Shown: positions 43,928-53,451, counted from the stretch's first letter. The stretch: 58,764 nt of DNA from SIG598 sp045605025 (GCA_045605025.1 JAZUPE010000097.1:1-58764), one strand, 5' to 3'. Notes: generated from the letters alone by a model not told the origin. Numbers and translations are program-made.

Positions 43928-44662
43928 ATGTCCGGACATTCCAAATGGAGTACCATCAAGCGTAAGAAGGAAAAGACCGATGCTGCCCGTGCGGCGGTTT
44001 TCACCCGCATCGGCCGCGAAATTCAGATCGCCATCCGCGAAGGCGGTGGAGCCGATCCTGCTTCCAACTTCAAGCTGCGTGACTGTATAGCTAAAGCCAA
44101 GGCAAACAACGTCCCTAACGACAATATCGAGCGCATTATCAAGAAGGCAGCCGGCGGCGGAGACGGCAAGGAATACGAAGCACTCACCTACGAAGGTTAC
44201 GGCCCCTGCGGCGTCGCTGTTATCGTCGAAACTCTGACTGACAACCGCAATCGCACCGCTGGTGAGATGCGTCATTATTTTGATAAATTCGGCGGCAATC
44301 TGGGCAACTCCGGTTGCGTTTCTTTCATGTTCAAGGAGAAGGGCGTACTGGTTATTGAGCGCGAGGGCAACGATGAGGATACCGTCATGGAGCAGGCACT
44401 CGAAGCCGGTGCCGCAGATTTCCAGGCAGACGACGATGTCTATGAAGTCTTCACTGAACCTGAAGATTTCACCGCTGTGCGTGAGGCACTTGAAGCCCAC
44501 GGCTACGCCTTCGTTTCCGCTGACGTGGAGAAGGTTCCCGACACCTACACCGCCATCACCGACGAGGACGCTGCCATCAAGATGCAGAAGCTCCTTGATA
44601 TGCTGGAGGAGAACGACGACGTTCAGGCCGTCTGGCACAACTGGGAGAACGCAGGCGAGTAA
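43928..44662 (+). CDS. yebC: YebC/PmpR/TACO1-family regulator or translation factor
   Basis: This 244-residue protein opens MSGHSKWSTIKRKKEKTDAA, the family hallmark, and continues with FTRIGREIQIAIREGGGADP and NVPNDNIERIIKKAAGG. The acidic C-terminal domains hold EALEAGAADFQADDD. The family is annotated as transcriptional regulators; more recent work supports a role in translation of proline-rich stretches. The window does encode a proline-rich protein (29723-31762). GGGAGGAA precedes the ATG. Confidence 0.95.
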   Translation: MSGHSKWSTIKRKKEKTDAARAAVFTRIGREIQIAIREGGGADPASNFKLRDCIAKAKANNVPNDNIERIIKKAAGGGDGKEYEALTYEGYGPCGVAVIVETLTDNRNRTAGEMRHYFDKFGGNLGNSGCVSFMFKEKGVLVIEREGNDEDTVMEQALEAGAADFQADDDVYEVFTEPEDFTAVREALEAHGYAFVSADVEKVPDTYTAITDEDAAIKMQKLLDMLEENDDVQAVWHNWENAGE

Positions 44663-44777
44663 TTTTCTGCGCTGACTGATTAATCCGGTGCTGTCACTGA
44701 TATCGCAAATCTGGATTTATGCCGTTTTTTCAGCTCAGTTATGACGTATCTTCAGCAGTTGAAAAAATTATAATACC

Positions 44778-44820
44778 GAATCACCCTTTTGCGGATATCC
44801 GTGAAAGGGTGATTTTTTGT
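44778..44820 (+). terminator. Terminator downstream of yebC
   Basis: AATCACCCTTT pairs with AAAGGGTGATT, followed by TTTTGT. The 100 bases before it hold nothing recognised. Confidence 0.85.
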
Positions 44821-44832
44821 CGTAAACAAAGA

Positions 44833-44872
44833 AGCCGCGGCGAAGTCACGTTTGTGATACTTCGCCGCGGCT
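44833..44872 (-). terminator. Terminator of the CWB2 surface-protein gene
   Basis: AGCCGCGGCGAAGTCAC (44833-44849) pairs with GTGATACTTCGCCGCGGCT. On the minus strand TCTTTGTTT follows. Confidence 0.85.
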
Positions 44873-44899
44873 GATATAATATTTTATTCTCTAAGCCAT

Positions 44900-47800
44900 T
44901 TATTTGACGGCTTCAGCAAGGGTGATAGCCAGACTGTCACTGATCACGGCAGCACCACCGATTATATACAGAGATTCTGCTTCGGTACCCTTAATGAAGT
45001 TGACTGCGGTACTGGAGTTCTTGGATGAAACCAGCACAACAGGCATCTTCAGTTTGGCACACAGTGCGCCTCCTGCCAGTGCATCAGGGAATGACTCACC
45101 AGTAGCAACAGCTATGGACTTTCCGGTAAACAGACTCTTGCAAGCCTCGTTGATCTTGACCGAAGTATCATAACGATTGCTGCCGCTGATTCTGGTGATT
45201 GAAACACCGAGATCAGTCAGGGACTTCTCTCCGGCTTCGGATATGGCTGCAGTTCCGCCAAGAATAACGCCGGTCTTGCACTTGCTGTTTTTAACAAACC
45301 CAGACACCTGCTTTTCAGCAGCACCGGTGGTAGGAACATAGAGGATAGGATTGCCTTCGATGGCAGCAGCAGCGCTGATGGACAGAGCATCGGGATAGTT
45401 ATTTGCATTGGCGAAATAGAACTTGGTAAACTCCTTACCCGTCAGAGTGCGGAGCATTTCGGCGATAGCCACAGAGGTGGCATAACGGTTGTTTCCTGAA
45501 ATGCGCTCTACTGTATAACCAGCGTTCTCTATTGTGGTAACGATAGACTCGCTGACAGAAGCAGTACCGCCAAGCACATAGATCTTCTTGGCACCCAAAC
45601 GCTTGATTTCATCGAGCACGCTCTTCTCAAGACCAGAGGACTTGTTCTCTGTCAACAGGATGGGAGCATCAGCAGCGGCAGCCAGAGGCACACCGGCCAG
45701 AGCATCAGCAAACTTGAGACCGTTTGCCAGAACAACATTCTTTGCAGAATTCCAGCCTTCCTTGCTGATTGCAACGGCGGTCTCAATGCGGTTGGCTCCA
45801 GACAGACGCTCTGCAGCACCTACGCCTGCCTGCTCAACATTAACGGTCACAGTCTTAGAGGGATCGGCCTGAGAGGTAAAGGTAATAGTCGCGTTACGGT
45901 CGAAACTGCTGTTTGCAGCAGCCTTGACAGTGAGAACAGTGGTCAAAGTGCCGTCGGTGTTGGTTGTGGGGCCCTTAACGCTGGGAACAGTCAGCCAACT
46001 ATCACTGGACTTGACCACAAGCTGGCAGTTGGAGTGAATGGTGATGTCCTGAGATGATCCGGCAGCAGTATAAGACAGCTTAGTGGGAGTTACTTCAATG
46101 ATAGTACTCTTTGCCGCTGCGGTAAGTTTACCCAGCGCAGTACCTTTCTTTGACGTAATATCCTTATCCTCAGCATCAGGTTCATAGGCCCGCAGGACAT
46201 ACTCGACGGCCTTATCGGTAGTATTCGCAGGGATCTTGAATGTGTTTGCTGCGATTTCCACGTTCTTCAGAGGCTTTTCGGAAGAACCTACAGTAACAGG
46301 AGTACCGATCATTGTCTCTCCGCAGAAAAGAGCAACCTTGTTATGGATGTTGGTACCGGTGAGAACAGCTTTGAATGTGCCTCCCAAACATGAAACATGG
46401 GTCTTATTCTCTTTGTTTCCGGTATCAATATCGGTAGCAGTGATTTTGTGCGCAGGCTCGGTAATATTAACGGTAAAGGCAATCGTATTGTATGCGTTAT
46501 CCTTCACGGTAAAGGTATACTTTCCGTAACCGGACAGGATAACACCGTTTTTTGCATCAGTTTCCGCCACATTAACCGTGGTGCTGACCTTACCGGTGTC
46601 AACATAGACATAGGAAATACTGTTCATCTGACCGTCATCAGTAATGACGACCTTTACCGGGTAATTGGAATTAAAGACGTTGTTTGCGGCTTTGTTCGTT
46701 TTATATTCTGCCTTCTTTTCCGCACCGGCATTGTCAATACTGGTAACAACTGCAACTGGCACAGCACTTCCGCTGTTGGTAATGGTGACCGTAACGGTAG
46801 CTGTGTTTGCCGGCTTGGCATCATCTGTGGCAACAATTGTGTACACACCGTCGTTCTTAATAGTACCACCGGAATATACCGAAAGAGCGGTAGTTTTGGT
46901 GTCCTTTGCTTCCTTATAGGTAAAACTTGTAAGCTTGGAATTATCCGCAGCGGTCAGCTTAACGACACCGCTAACGTTAAAGTCATCACCATCTTCAAGA
47001 GAAACGGATTTCTCCTTACCGTCAGCCATATATGTGGCGGTAACAACAGGCTTGACACTATCTCCGGGCATGAAGTACTGGCTGCTTCCGAAAGCAATGT
47101 GACCAACTCCGTCGGTGACCTTGACATAGACAATGCAATAGGTTTTGCTGTTACCGGTGATGGAGATGGTATCGCCGGAGGACAGCTCTGTCCAGCTGCT
47201 GCTGGCATTCTTCATTGCGTTGTATCCAGCATATCCGGCAGCGTTGGGCCCGGAATTGCCGTATCTTACCATGTACTGGATGGAAGCAATGCCGCTGACA
47301 TTGTCCTTGGCATCGATCTTAAGCTTAACAGTTTCGCTGAACTTAAAGTCGTCGTCTTCCTTATCCGCACTGTTGGCAAGACCGTAAACGATACCATCGA
47401 TGATCTCCTTGTGGGTCTTGCCCATAAGTATCGCGGTGTAGTTCCTGTTAAGATCGCCGGTAACATTGATAACGGAAACAGTGGGTGCGGTCTTGTCGAC
47501 ACTAAGATAGGGAGTGTTGGCAAATCCGTCGGCACCCTCAACATCCTCTGCGATGGCATAGAGAACACCGCTCTTGCCAATATCAACCATTTTGTTATAG
47601 ACATACCAGCCGTCCTTTTCGGTCAGCTCGCTTATCTTAATTTCGGTATAGGGAAGCTTACTGAGCTCGGTGGCGTTGGTTACAGGCTCGGCAGACAGAT
47701 AATAACCAAGGTACTTCAGTCCGCTTGCGAACTTCCCATCGTCTCTGAATTTGATCTCAGCTTTCAGAGTTTCCACGTCGAAACATACCGGATTCTTGAC

Positions 47801-48523
47801 TGATGCGGAAGTCTCGGAATTCCATGTTTTCTTTTCAACTGTGATACTAACATCAGGTCCGGTGGTATCCTTGATAATATCGGTGTCAGTAGTGATTACC
47901 TTATAACCTGCAAATTTGTTTTCCCAGGTGTAGAAATCATCGTACTTTCCCTGGGTCCACTTGCCGCTGCCAAGAAGGCTGAGATCAGCCTGAAGAGCTT
48001 CTTCACTGTTGTAATAATCTTCAATCTCATATACAAATGTGAGATCCTTGTGACAACCTGCAAAAGCAGTCGCGCTGACGCTCAGAGGTTTATCAAAATA
48101 CACCTTCTTCAGCGCTGTACATTTATCAAAAGCACCGGAATGAATAATGGCACCGCTTTCAAAAGTAACAGAACTGAGCTTGGTACACTCGCTGAACGCG
48201 CCGCTGTTAATTCTCTCGACATTCTTCCCTACAGTCAGGTTTTTAAGGACGGAATCCTTTGTGCAGGCATTCGCCGCAACGGAAGTAATATCGTAGTTTG
48301 TCACTTCGTCGTCTTCAGTACGATGATAAAAGGTTGCCGGAATTTCCATTGTCGCGTAAGATTTATCGTAAACTCCGACTACCACAGCGGTCTTGGAAGG
48401 TGAGTCAATCTCAACCTTCCAATCACCGGCCTGAGTGTAGGCAAATGCGGTCATGCCCAGGCATGCGAAGGCTGTTACCAGCGCAAGCAGTACTGCAAGG
48501 CTTTTTCTTAATAACCTTTTCAT
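44900..48523 (-). CDS. Large surface protein with LRR, Ig-like, BACON and three CWB2 repeats
   Basis: This 1207-residue secreted protein has a signal peptide (about 1-28, ending TAFAYT), a BspA-type leucine-rich segment (about 85-190: LKNLTVGKNVERINSGAF, then SECTKLSSVTFESGA) and several Ig-like beta domains (about 230-800). A BACON-like stretch follows (about 820-900: SSDSWLTVPSVKGP), then three CWB2 repeats (about 915-1207) marked by RLSGANRIETAVAIS, RISGNNRYATSVAIA and RISGSNRYDTSVKIN. CWB2 repeats bind secondary cell-wall polymers non-covalently, so it displays adhesive domains on the cell surface. The ATG at 48523 has GGAGGA 7 bases upstream. Confidence 0.92.
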   Translation of the reverse strand: MKRLLRKSLAVLLALVTAFACLGMTAFAYTQAGDWKVEIDSPSKTAVVVGVYDKSYATMEIPATFYHRTEDDEVTNYDITSVAANACTKDSVLKNLTVGKNVERINSGAFSECTKLSSVTFESGAIIHSGAFDKCTALKKVYFDKPLSVSATAFAGCHKDLTFVYEIEDYYNSEEALQADLSLLGSGKWTQGKYDDFYTWENKFAGYKVITTDTDIIKDTTGPDVSITVEKKTWNSETSASVKNPVCFDVETLKAEIKFRDDGKFASGLKYLGYYLSAEPVTNATELSKLPYTEIKISELTEKDGWYVYNKMVDIGKSGVLYAIAEDVEGADGFANTPYLSVDKTAPTVSVINVTGDLNRNYTAILMGKTHKEIIDGIVYGLANSADKEDDDFKFSETVKLKIDAKDNVSGIASIQYMVRYGNSGPNAAGYAGYNAMKNASSSWTELSSGDTISITGNSKTYCIVYVKVTDGVGHIAFGSSQYFMPGDSVKPVVTATYMADGKEKSVSLEDGDDFNVSGVVKLTAADNSKLTSFTYKEAKDTKTTALSVYSGGTIKNDGVYTIVATDDAKPANTATVTVTITNSGSAVPVAVVTSIDNAGAEKKAEYKTNKAANNVFNSNYPVKVVITDDGQMNSISYVYVDTGKVSTTVNVAETDAKNGVILSGYGKYTFTVKDNAYNTIAFTVNITEPAHKITATDIDTGNKENKTHVSCLGGTFKAVLTGTNIHNKVALFCGETMIGTPVTVGSSEKPLKNVEIAANTFKIPANTTDKAVEYVLRAYEPDAEDKDITSKKGTALGKLTAAAKSTIIEVTPTKLSYTAAGSSQDITIHSNCQLVVKSSDSWLTVPSVKGPTTNTDGTLTTVLTVKAAANSSFDRNATITFTSQADPSKTVTVNVEQAGVGAAERLSGANRIETAVAISKEGWNSAKNVVLANGLKFADALAGVPLAAAADAPILLTENKSSGLEKSVLDEIKRLGAKKIYVLGGTASVSESIVTTIENAGYTVERISGNNRYATSVAIAEMLRTLTGKEFTKFYFANANNYPDALSISAAAAIEGNPILYVPTTGAAEKQVSGFVKNSKCKTGVILGGTAAISEAGEKSLTDLGVSITRISGSNRYDTSVKINEACKSLFTGKSIAVATGESFPDALAGGALCAKLKMPVVLVSSKNSSTAVNFIKGTEAESLYIIGGAAVISDSLAITLAEAVK

Positions 48524-48554
48524 TGTAAATCCTCCGATCTTTTCCACGGTGCAA

Positions 48555-48623
48555 CGCCGTTATTCAAAACGGCGCATTTCCATATATTAGACTAATTATA
48601 ACAACTCTTGCTTATATTCGCAA
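48555..48623 (-). promoter_or_regulatory. Promoter and leader hairpin of the CWB2 protein gene
   Basis: On the minus strand TTGCGA (48618-48623) and TATAAT (48595-48600) are 17 bases apart. The leader contains a hairpin, CGCCGTT (48568-48574 complement) with AACGGCG, just before the ribosome binding site, which could stabilise the message. Confidence 0.8.
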
Positions 48624-48935
48624 CTACAAATACTGGATCAAGTGTAAAAAATGAATAAACACACAATCGTAAGCTATCCAATCAGAGCCTTTCACCCGCA
48701 AAACATAAAACAGCAACGTCCGGTATTTATGTTTTGCATCGGTCATCGGTCGCAGTCGGAATTACAAGCCGATCGGTCACACATTTCCTACAGGCGAACG
48801 CCTAAGATCTATTACAACCAGCCACATCAGAATCACACTGAAACCGGAACCATCGCCTCATAAAACACCATCTCGAATCCGGTGCCGATGTTTATAAGCC
48901 GGCATTTGTTGCAAGAATACCGATTTACGTGCAGT
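48624..48935. other. Intergenic stretch without recognised features
   Basis: These 312 bases lie between the CWB2 promoter and the end of the AraC gene. A 70-codon frame on + (48651-48863) has no ribosome binding site and a composition unlike the neighbours. I see no hairpin with a T run and no RNA gene. Confidence 0.5.
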
Positions 48936-49805
48936 TTATGATTTACGAGAAGCTCTGTATTTTCCAGGCGTGACACCTTTGATCGACCTGAACACCCTTA
49001 TAAAATGGCTGCAGTCGGAAAAACCCGTTTCCTGACTGATACGGTTGAGATCATGGTCGGTAAATATGAGATAATCTGCCGCCTTGCTCACACGCAGATA
49101 ATTGATGAACTGCCTGCAGCTCTGGCGGTATATTGCCTTAAAGCTCTTGGCAAAATAAGAATAGCTTATACCGCACATCTCCGCAAGTTCGGTCACCTTA
49201 AGCTCTTCGGCATAGTGAGCGTCTATGTATTCCGTTATGGAATATATAGGATCACTGTTCAGACGCGCAGCGGAGTGTTCCAGAGAAAAGCCGCTGTCCA
49301 TCCACAGCCGCACAATGCGGGTAAGCAGGATATACAGCCCCGCGTCCATCACTGTGCCGTAGCCGTAACGCCGGTTGTTCATCTCGTCGATGCACTGACA
49401 TATCAGTTCTTTCGCGCCAATATGTCTGCACTGATCCACGTCAAACGTCATGCATGCATTCGGATCGCTTTCTGCACGCCGGAACACCTCACTGAAGCGC
49501 GGAGAATAATCTGAAGCTATCCGCAGACGATTGACATCAAATTTAAGCAGCGAATAAACAGGAAGGCCACTGTCACCTCCACGGATGGAATGGACTGCCT
49601 TCGGCGGAAAAATCGCCATCTCCCCCATCTCCAGCCGACCGGACCTGTCCGAACAGGTGTACTCCACGCTCCCTTTGTGCAAATAGATTATTTCCATAAA
49701 GTAGTGCCAGTGATTTTCAATGGGAAATCGTTCCTGTGACGCGTCAAAAACCATGGCATCAACCGGAGAATTAAGCACATCGCTCTTTTCAAAAAGATTA
49801 TCCAT
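48936..49805 (-). CDS. AraC-family transcriptional regulator
   Basis: This 289-residue protein has an N-terminal cupin sensor (about 15-100: FPIENHWHYFMEIIYLHKG, then MAIFPPKAVHSIRGGD) and two C-terminal helix-turn-helix motifs (about 195-285: ELKVTELAEMCGISYSYFAK and LNRISQETGFSDCSHFIRVF). Such regulators usually bind a sugar or similar ligand and activate an adjacent operon. GGGAG precedes the ATG at 49805. It is divergent from the alcohol dehydrogenase gene, with a shared dyad between them. Confidence 0.92.
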   Translation of the reverse strand: MDNLFEKSDVLNSPVDAMVFDASQERFPIENHWHYFMEIIYLHKGSVEYTCSDRSGRLEMGEMAIFPPKAVHSIRGGDSGLPVYSLLKFDVNRLRIASDYSPRFSEVFRRAESDPNACMTFDVDQCRHIGAKELICQCIDEMNNRRYGYGTVMDAGLYILLTRIVRLWMDSGFSLEHSAARLNSDPIYSITEYIDAHYAEELKVTELAEMCGISYSYFAKSFKAIYRQSCRQFINYLRVSKAADYLIFTDHDLNRISQETGFSDCSHFIRVFRSIKGVTPGKYRASRKS

Positions 49806-49852
49806 TGCTTTTCTCCCATCGTTAATAATAGATTTATACAATTTTATACAGC

Positions 49853-49893
49853 TTTTATTATAGCATCACTTAAAGTGAAAAGCTATAATAAAA
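49853..49893. promoter_or_regulatory. Divergent promoter dyad between araC-type regulator and ADH operon
   Basis: TTTTATTATAGC (49853-49864) and GCTATAATAAAA (49882-49893) are perfect 12-base inverted repeats, each containing a TATAAT -10 reading away from the centre. Between them CACTTAAAGTG (49867-49877) is a smaller palindrome. The symmetry puts both promoters under one site. Confidence 0.75.
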
Positions 49894-49930
49894 TCAGCTT
49901 TATGCGTAAAATTACAGGAGGTTCATAATA

Positions 49931-51112
49931 ATGCTTGATTTTACTTTCTACAGCCCCACCAAATTCGCTTTCGGACGCGACACTGAAAAACAGGCCGGCG
50001 CGCTGGTCAGGGAGTTCGGCGGAAGCAACGTACTCATCCATTACGGCGGCGGTTCGGTCGTCCGTTCCGGACTGCTGGATCGTGTCAAGACCTCCCTTGA
50101 CGAAGCCGGTGTGAAATACACCGAACTGGGCGGTGTTCACCCCAATCCCCTGAGTGATCTCGTTTATGAAGGTATTGACATCTGCCGTGAGCAGAATATT
50201 GACTTTATTCTCGCTGTTGGCGGCGGCTCTGCCATCGATTCCGCCAAGGCCATCGCTCTTGGCACTCTGTACGATGGTGATTTCTGGGATTTCTATTCCG
50301 GTGCAGCCGCTCCAAAAAATGCACTGCCCGTCGGTACTGTTCTGACCATTGCTGCAGCCGGCAGCGAGGGCTCCGGCGACTCGGTCATCACCAACAATAC
50401 TACCATGGAGAAGCGCGGTGCCGGCGGCGAGTGCATCCGTCCCAAGTTCTCAATCCTCAACCCTGCTCTGACTCAGACACTGCCTGCATATCAGACTGCC
50501 TGCGGCGTTACCGATATCATGGCTCACGTCTTTGAGCGCTATATCACCAACACCACCGACGTTGAGATCACCGACCGTCTGTGCGAGGCCGTTCTCATCA
50601 CCATGAAGAACGAGGCCCCCAAGGTAATCGCCGATCCAAACAACTACGAAGCACGCGCCAATATCATGTGGGCCGGAATGGTCGCTCACAACAACATTGT
50701 CGGCGTCGGCCGCGCTCAGGACTGGAACAGCCACGGCATTGAGCATGAACTGTCCGGACTGTACGACTGCGCACACGGTGCCGGTCTGGCTGTAATCATG
50801 CCTGCATGGATGACCTTTGTCATGAACCACAACGTCATGCGCTTCGCTCAGGCTGCTGTACGCATCTGGGGCTGCGAAATGGATTTCACCTATCCCGAGC
50901 GCACCGCCCTTGCCGGCATCAAGGCATTCCGCTCCTTCCTGCACAGCATCGGCATGCCCATTAACTTTGCCGAACTTGGCGCAAAGGAAGAAGACATCCC
51001 GGCTCTGGTCGAGAAATTCGGCATCGGCGATGGCAAGACCGGCGGTTTTGTCCAGCTTGATAAGAACGACATCGCCGAGATTTACCGCATCGCCGCATAC
51101 GCTGAGCTGTAA
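49931..51112 (+). CDS. Iron-containing alcohol dehydrogenase (YqhD/BdhA-like)
   Basis: This 393-residue protein has the NAD(P)-binding GGGS (97-100, in FILAVGGGSAIDSAKAIALG) and the metal ligands D195, H199, H268 and H282 (GVTDIMAHVFERY, SHGIEHELSG, CAHGAGLAV). It reduces aldehydes to alcohols or the reverse. The overall pattern fits NADPH-dependent butanol or YqhD-type enzymes acting on varied aldehydes. AGGAGG lies 9 bases before the ATG. It heads an operon with two SDR genes under the AraC regulator. Confidence 0.93.
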   Translation: MLDFTFYSPTKFAFGRDTEKQAGALVREFGGSNVLIHYGGGSVVRSGLLDRVKTSLDEAGVKYTELGGVHPNPLSDLVYEGIDICREQNIDFILAVGGGSAIDSAKAIALGTLYDGDFWDFYSGAAAPKNALPVGTVLTIAAAGSEGSGDSVITNNTTMEKRGAGGECIRPKFSILNPALTQTLPAYQTACGVTDIMAHVFERYITNTTDVEITDRLCEAVLITMKNEAPKVIADPNNYEARANIMWAGMVAHNNIVGVGRAQDWNSHGIEHELSGLYDCAHGAGLAVIMPAWMTFVMNHNVMRFAQAAVRIWGCEMDFTYPERTALAGIKAFRSFLHSIGMPINFAELGAKEEDIPALVEKFGIGDGKTGGFVQLDKNDIAEIYRIAAYAEL

Positions 51113-51139
51113 TCACTACCGCAAAGGAGTAGAAATAAT

Positions 51140-52159
51140 ATGAAAATTCTTATGATCGGCGGTACCGGTACCATCAGCACCGCCATTTCCCGACAGCTTC
51201 TCGAGGATACTAACCACGAACTGTACCTCATCAACCGCGGCGGACGCAACGACGTTCTGCCCACCAACGTAAATATCATTCAGGGCGACATCAACGACGA
51301 GGCTGCCATGGCCGAAAAACTCAGCGGCATGACCTTTGACGCTGTTTGTGACTTCATTGCCTTTGTGCCTGGTCAGCTGGAACGCGACTACCGCCTGTTC
51401 AACGGTAAGACCCGTCAGTTTGTATTCATCAGCTCTGCTTCCGCATACCAGAAGCCTCTGAGTAACTATCTCATCAACGAAGGTACTCCCCTTGCCAACC
51501 CCTACTGGGAGTATTCCCGCAACAAGATCGCCTGCGAGGAATACCTAATGAAGATGTACCGAGATAACGGCTTCCCCGTCACCATCGTCCGTCCCAGCCA
51601 CACCTACGACGAGCGTGCAGTCCCCATGGGCGTTCACGGCAAGAACGGCAGCTGGCAGGTCATCAAGCGCATGATGGAAGGCAAGCCGGTCATCATTCAC
51701 GGTGACGGCACCACCCTGTGGACCATGACCCACAACAGCGACTTTGCCCGTGCCTTCATCGGTCTGCTGGGCAATGTCCACGCCATCGGCGAGGCTGTAC
51801 AGATCACCTCCGACGAGTCGGTTACCTGGAATCAGATCTTCAGCTCCATCGCCGCTCATCTTGGCGTAGAGTTCAAGCCCTATTACGTTCCCTCCGACTT
51901 CCTCGCAGCCGTCAGCGATTACGACCTCGAGGGTGGACTCATCGGTGACAAGGCAAACACCGTCGTCTTTGACAACAGCAAGCTGCATCGTCTTGTTCCC
52001 GGCTTTGACGCAAAGATCCGCTTCGATCAGGGCGTCGCCATGACCCTTGATTACGTCCTGAGCCACAAGGAGTGCCAGATCGACGATCCCGAATTTGACG
52101 CATGGTGCGACAAGGTTATTGCCGCCATGGAAAACGCAAAGAGAGAGGTTCTTGCATAA
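51140..52159 (+). CDS. NAD-dependent epimerase/dehydratase (extended SDR)
   Basis: This 339-residue protein has the nucleotide loop MIGGTGTISTAISRQLL (5-21), the active-site serine in FVFISSASAYQKPL and the Tyr/Lys pair in EYSRNKIACEEYL. RPSHTYDERAVP and GDGTTLWTMTHNSDFARAFI are typical of sugar-nucleotide epimerase-like proteins of the isoflavone-reductase or UDP-glucose epimerase type. The substrate is unknown. AAAGGAG precedes the ATG. The stop overlaps the next gene start (TAATG). Confidence 0.88.
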   Translation: MKILMIGGTGTISTAISRQLLEDTNHELYLINRGGRNDVLPTNVNIIQGDINDEAAMAEKLSGMTFDAVCDFIAFVPGQLERDYRLFNGKTRQFVFISSASAYQKPLSNYLINEGTPLANPYWEYSRNKIACEEYLMKMYRDNGFPVTIVRPSHTYDERAVPMGVHGKNGSWQVIKRMMEGKPVIIHGDGTTLWTMTHNSDFARAFIGLLGNVHAIGEAVQITSDESVTWNQIFSSIAAHLGVEFKPYYVPSDFLAAVSDYDLEGGLIGDKANTVVFDNSKLHRLVPGFDAKIRFDQGVAMTLDYVLSHKECQIDDPEFDAWCDKVIAAMENAKREVLA

Positions 52160-52890
52160 TGACTAACATAAAGGGAAAATGGGCACTGGTTACCGGTGCA
52201 AGCCGCGGAATGGGCCGTCAGGCAGCGAAGTTTCTCGCGGAACAGGGCTGCAACGTGATCCTTCACAGCCGCAGTCTCGAGCACACTGCTTCCCTCGTTG
52301 ATGAAATCAAATCACTGGGTGTAGAGGCAGTTGCTGTTGCCGCAGAGCTTTCCGATCTTTCTCAGGTCAGCGCTATGCTGTCTGAGATCGATGCGCTGGG
52401 CAAGCAGATCGACATTGTACTCAACAATGCTGCAGTGCAGATTGCCTACCGCACCGACTGGCTTACAACTCCTGCCGAGGATTACACCACCAGCTTTGTC
52501 ATCAACACCACCGCTCCCATGATGATCTGCTATCATTTCCTCCCCGGAATGATCGAACGCGGTTTCGGGCGCATCGTCAACACCACCAGCGGCATCGACA
52601 AGGAACCTCAGCAGGCAGGCTACTCCGCCAGCAAGGCAGCGCTTGACAAGGTCACCCGCGATCTGGGCACCACCGTCGAGGGCACAGATGTCATCATCAG
52701 CCTTGCCGATCCGGGCTGGTGCCGCACCGATCTGGGCGGTCCCAATGCCCCCAACTCCGTTGAATCTGCAATGCCGGGAATCGTGCTTGGCGTATTCGTG
52801 GATGACGGCAGAAGTGGCCGCATCTTCCACGCACAGGATTACTGCGGAATGACCCTTGGGCAGGCTCTCGAAGCCGTCAACGGCAAGTAA
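52159..52890 (+). CDS. Short-chain dehydrogenase/reductase (classical SDR)
   Basis: This 243-residue protein has the NAD(P) motif TGASRGMG (about 12-19), NNAAVQ, and the catalytic Ser-Tyr-Lys in NTTSGIDKEPQQAGYSASKA. The end DPGWCRTDLGGP is typical. It oxidises or reduces a hydroxyl or keto group of a small substrate. The start at 52159 overlaps the stop of the epimerase gene by one base (TAATG), so the two are translationally coupled and may act in sequence with the alcohol dehydrogenase. Confidence 0.9.
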   Translation: MTNIKGKWALVTGASRGMGRQAAKFLAEQGCNVILHSRSLEHTASLVDEIKSLGVEAVAVAAELSDLSQVSAMLSEIDALGKQIDIVLNNAAVQIAYRTDWLTTPAEDYTTSFVINTTAPMMICYHFLPGMIERGFGRIVNTTSGIDKEPQQAGYSASKAALDKVTRDLGTTVEGTDVIISLADPGWCRTDLGGPNAPNSVESAMPGIVLGVFVDDGRSGRIFHAQDYCGMTLGQALEAVNGK

Positions 52891-52896
52891 TCATAA

Positions 52897-53382
52897 ATGA
52901 ACAAACATAGCAAAAATATCAGCAGGGCAGTCTTCACCGCGTTGACTGTCCTGCTGGTGGTCTTTATCTTCGGAAATTCCTCTGCAGACGGAGACACCTC
53001 ATCCGGACTCAGTCAGATGGTCACCCAATGGCTGAACTCTGCACTCGAATGGCTGCATATTCCGCTGGAGCTATCCAACCTGTTCGTCCGCAAGCTGGCA
53101 CATTTCGCTTCATATTCCCTGTTGGGCGGTCTGCTCACAGCTACGACAGCCTCGTGGCGTGTAAAGCAGTGGAGATTCACACTTGTTAGCATTCCGATAA
53201 TTATCGGTGGTTGTATCTCCTCGCTCGATGAATACTTGCAGACATTCATCCCCGACCGCTGCGGATGCATCTCTGATGTTATGCTGGATATGTGCGGCGT
53301 TGTCTGGGCGGCAGCAGCAGTATCTCTGCTGCTGCCCCGAAGAACAATGTGTAAAGCTGAAAGCGTTACACGTGAAGAATAG
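52897..53382 (+). CDS. VanZ-like membrane protein
   Basis: This 161-residue protein has four helices. The VanZ pattern is visible as RKLAHFASYSLLGGLL (about 67-82) and SSLDEYLQTFIPDRCGCISDVMLD (about 107-130). VanZ homologues are linked to teicoplanin resistance in some operons, but most have no known role. It follows the SDR gene by 6 bases and is the last gene before a strong terminator. Confidence 0.87.
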   Translation: MNKHSKNISRAVFTALTVLLVVFIFGNSSADGDTSSGLSQMVTQWLNSALEWLHIPLELSNLFVRKLAHFASYSLLGGLLTATTASWRVKQWRFTLVSIPIIIGGCISSLDEYLQTFIPDRCGCISDVMLDMCGVVWAAAAVSLLLPRRTMCKAESVTREE

Positions 53383-53399
53383 CATTTCACACACGATAA

Positions 53400-53451
53400 C
53401 AAAAAACAGCAGACCAGTCATCCATTTATCGACCGGTCTGCTGTTTTTTTA
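53400..53451. terminator. Bidirectional terminator
   Basis: AAAAAACAGCAGACC pairs with GGTCTGCTGTTTTTTT. It ends the ADH operon on + and the HAD gene on -. Confidence 0.93.

Noticed and set aside
46397..47803. 468-codon + strand frame within the CWB2 gene
   Set aside because: Antisense of a repetitive Thr/Val-rich beta protein; no start signal and no domain.
48651..48863. 70-residue + strand protein in the 48.6-48.9 kb gap
   Set aside because: No ribosome binding site, composition unlike neighbours, no terminator.
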